Under the pieces are notes generated by a model. It saw only the letters and a program-made list of their open reading frames with translations. It made no database searches and was not told the DNA's origin. From assembly GCA_009741485.1 (NCBI GenBank), contig CM019217.1, positions 32,635,165-32,699,164 on the forward strand: a stretch of 64,000 bases of DNA, written 5' to 3'. Shown piece by piece: positions 60,406 to 64,000 of the stretch. Each line of letters begins with the position of its first letter. Position 1 is the first letter of the stretch. Made by a program: the position numbers and the translations under genes. Source of the DNA: Malurus cyaneus samueli. Its lineage: Eukaryota; Chordata; Aves; Passeriformes; Maluridae.

Positions 60406-63400
60406 CTGTAAGAAGACAACAGATGTGCAATGAAGTGTTCTGTTTAAAAATCTGCTCACAGAACAAGGATGTAGAGATACAGCTTGGGAAAATACTTTAA
60501 AGCTCTCTTTTTCTGGAGCTCTCCCCAGTCTCTGAGCTGGGGATAAAATGGAAGACCATTTAACAGCTTCTTTCCAAACTTAAGACACGGACAACTTTGG
60601 AAAACGGGAGATATACACTATGTTGACATCGTTTCTTAAAGAGTACAATAGATAGACACAGAAAAATGCCAATAAATGCACACTCATAGCTGCAAAACCT
60701 AATGCTTAAAATCCTACTAGGAAACTGCGCAAAAAAAAAACCAGTTGCATATACTTCTCTGGACATGAAAGGGGAGATTTTGCTCCCCTTTCAAAGGATG
60801 GATCACCCACCATGCATTTGATATAGTATTTTTTATTAATAGTAACAAAGACCATAAAAAACTGTGAAGTCAATGAACAACATTTTCACCCAGCTGATAA
60901 AGCACAGAGTACTCTTTAGAGGCCCAAAAGTATCAAAATACTTGAGACTGATAGCTTGACTAAACCTCTACTGGATCTACAAGTCAAATGTCTTTGTAAG
61001 AACAATGTATGTTTCAGAAGAGAAGTTTCAATGGTTTCAGGATGGCCTGGAAATTAAATTTGTTGCAACTTTTCTCCTGTTGTCTTTACAAAGAATTAAT
61101 GAACCTACAGTTTAAGAAATAATTGAAATATTTAAAAGTTATAGGAGAAATTACAGTTTGATAATACTAGCATCCCTACACATATACAAGTGCATTTTAA
61201 CATATTTTATCCAAGTACATAAATCTTTGATTCTGCTCTCTAACTCCTCCTGAAGTGGTAACAGCTCCCCAGTGATCTCAAAAGACAGGAAAGTAACAGG
61301 GTAAAACATATTCCTTGCCAGTGAAAAAGGAATAATAAAGAGTAACAGACAGAACAAAGGGTGTTTGACTACAAATCCTATTTTGGCCACAAAACAGTCA
61401 ATAGTCAGGGATAAAGTTTAACCTAAATGGCTTTGAAATTTCAGGAAAATTACCCAATATATTTTTGCTGTCACAAAGCAACACCATGTGATCAAATCAT
61501 TAATCAAATACAGAAATTAATTCAAATTAAAATTTTCATTCTCAATTTAGAAGATCTAATATTTGCCCTCTTAATTCTATATTCCTATTGTGTCTACTAA
61601 ACAAGAGCCGCAGCTTCTAAAATTGATTACCAAAATGCATTTCCTCTTGCATTATACTCAGCATTTTGGGGGAAAAGTATTGGTGGGAGTAGTAAACTGC
61701 ATAGCTGTCTCAGTGAGACTTATGAGCAACAGTTTTCCATCACAAGCTCTTCAATCTGTTGCACACCGGTGATACACATTACCTACGACACAAGAATGAT
61801 TTAAAACAACACATTTGTGCTATGCTATCTCTTGATTGCTTTTGCTTTATCAGGCCTGACCAGATCAATGCTGCATTCTCTTCCCAGCACAGGAGCATTC
61901 CTCCAGCTTGCAACACAGTGAAGCCCAAGATCCTCCTCATTCTAATCTGACTGCAGAATTATGACCTTAAAATACAAGCTTCTCTGGACATTTTTTTATT
62001 CAATTACACCTAAAAGTTTCTACCACATGCATTACAATGGCAAAGAAGGTGACACACATCTTACAGGGAAATACGAGAGACTGTCTAATACACTTCCATA
62101 TGACGGGTACAAACACCATTTCTTCCCTCATCATTTGAGAATGGATAAAGTATATCACAATTATGTTTCTGTTTACTAATAATTGCATCTGCTGTCAGTT
62201 TACACTTGTTCTCAGACAAATCTTTGTAATCAGCCAGACACATAAATTTACCAACTTTGATCACCAGTCACCATGCACTTTGTATAGGGGATCAGTTCCT
62301 TTAATGATTAGTTTCATGTCTAAGGAGCACCAAAATTACAGCAAGAATTACACAGATTTAGCTAAGCAATGTAAGAAACTACTGTCTTCAACACAAAGAT
62401 TATGTGTCATGGGTATCCTTGTGAGAACTATTAAACTGAGTTCACTTCAATGTCAGACAGATTGGCATATATTGGCCACAGCTGAGGTTCAATCTTATCA
62501 GATTCACTGGGCCCTGAAATGGGAACTCTGGTGTCCTGGTTTTGCATGGAATAGAGTAGCTTTAAGGGCATCCAGGTACAGGGCAGCAACTCCTTAATTG
62601 TTTCATCTATACCATCAAAGACATGGCAATTTCTTAAACCTAAGCAGCCTGGGGGAATTATCCCTATGCCTGTTCCCAGCCATGCACTCTCACAGCCATG
62701 TACACAATGCCAGAATGGGAGAGTGAGAACAAGACCTCTTTCTTTCTTTTGCATTGGAATGATCCATTCACAGCTAAGGAGAGCTACACTTTAAATGTAA
62801 AGAATAGGTCTTAATACCAAAATCAACTCCCTGAAGTGGGAAAGGGACTCATGGACTTCTATACATAGAGCTTTGCTCTGCAGCCTTGTAGGTGCCCCAG
62901 AAGGACGCTTGGACAAAAACTCAGAAACGAATTGCTCTGCTCACTCCCAGGAGCAGCCCATCCCCCTCCCCTGACTGCCATGAATCTGCAGAGATTCATC
63001 TCAGAGATCACTTCCAGGAGTGACTTGTTAACTTAAAACTGGTTAAGTACAAGCTAAGAAGTAATAAAAATTGCCTGGTTTTTATAACTTTGCACAATTC
63101 TTCCTTTCAAAGTAGGCCTCCAGCATGGAATTGCCTTCTAGGTTAGTGAGCAGAAAATATTCAGTCCACACTGCATTTGACCCCTTGTCAGCTGGACTCT
63201 TGTCACCACAAACAAGCCAGGAATTTCCACTGAAATACTACTATACTTCACATAACTCATCAACATGAAACATTCAGTATTGGTTCCTTAATATTAACAC
63301 AATTTCTAGCAGTTAGTATACCAGGGTAACACACATCCTGCTTGCAAATATTTGGGAGCTTAACAACCATTTAATTAACGACAAAGATAACTGTAAATGT

Positions 63401-64000
63401 CCATAAAATCATAATTTAAATGGCTTTAAATTAAATAGAAATGTTCAACAAATATTCGTTTACGTGAGGGCCTTTCTGGTTTGTAAGGAAATATTGCAAG
63501 TTAGGCTTTACTCTTTTCCACTGAGTGCTTTTCATGATGAGGAAACTGTCGTTTCACCTCGGTTGTGATAAAATGATCTCCACAGTTTGTTGTTCATAGC
63601 TGTCTGCCACAGACAGTTACTAGCTCTCATTTAAAAAGGCTACCACACATTTTTAGCAGACCTAATGATAGAAAGCCAAAATCCCTTCACTCAGGGAAGC
63701 TCTAATTTGTCAGATTTTATCTTGACTATCCTGTGGCTCTGGGAAATTACACACACTCTGTGGTTATAGTTAAGTCAATGAACTTCTTTGATGCACAATA
63801 ACAGAAAGTATCTTGTGTCTACAAGATAATATAATATATTAACATCAATTACAGACATAAATACTGTTTAGCCTGTTGAACAGAAGGTTTACTACAACTT
63901 CTTCAGGAAAGATCTGCTTTAAAAAAAGAGCAAATATGTTTTTCCTAATTTTTTGAAGACCACATCACTTACATAAAACATCTAGCATATGGCTCATGTT
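60406..64000 (-). other. STOX2: STOX2 intron 1, truncated at the window edge
   Basis: At least 3.6 kb of AT-rich DNA upstream of exon 2. No sequence resembling the basic N-terminal STOX2 exon was found on the minus strand, and no alternative promoter or repeat was recognised. Confidence 0.75.

Noticed and set aside
1..64000. CRISPR arrays, prokaryotic operons, phage, endogenous viral genes, tRNA or rRNA genes
   Set aside because: None was seen. The tandem repeats are microsatellites without unique spacers, and the genes are split vertebrate genes.

Overview
The window is vertebrate nuclear DNA, almost certainly from a bird and probably a songbird. The evidence is split genes with GT-AG introns, CR1-type retroposon remnants as the only recognisable interspersed repeats, compact introns and no Alu/L1-like sequence. 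Two protein-coding genes are recognisable, arranged tail-to-tail as I recall them on human chromosome 4q35: ENPP6 on the + strand (complete coding sequence, eight exons, 765-26713) and STOX2 on the - strand (the last three coding exons, 46285-60405; the first coding exon lies beyond the right end). I placed exon boundaries by splice consensus, reading phase and remembered vertebrate protein lengths. No alignment was run.

Layout: 1-764 is the ENPP6 promoter and 5' region, CpG-rich from about 305. 765-26713 is ENPP6, with introns of about 0.8 to 8.5 kb. About 26.7-28.2 kb is a probable ENPP6 3' UTR. About 28-40.7 kb is intergenic and holds two CR1 fragments, a small isolated CpG-rich block next to an unresolved base (31550), an (ATCC)n array containing a second unresolved base (33236), and a poly(A)-(GA)n tract. 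About 40.8-46.3 kb is a probable long STOX2 3' UTR. 46.3-60.4 kb is the STOX2 body with two introns, and 60.4-64 kb lies in STOX2 intron 1.

The two genes are not known to work together. ENPP6 encodes a secreted-side, GPI-anchored choline-specific glycerophosphodiesterase, and all its metal ligands and its serine nucleophile are present. STOX2 encodes a nuclear winged-helix (storkhead) protein. Their shared intergenic tail is the only structural link.

I found no CRISPR, operon, phage, toxin or other exotic system, and no convincing RNA gene. The points worth a second look are lineage-specific changes in ENPP6 (extra sequons, an extra cysteine, an altered GPI tail), the isolated CpG block, and assembly marks inside repeats.
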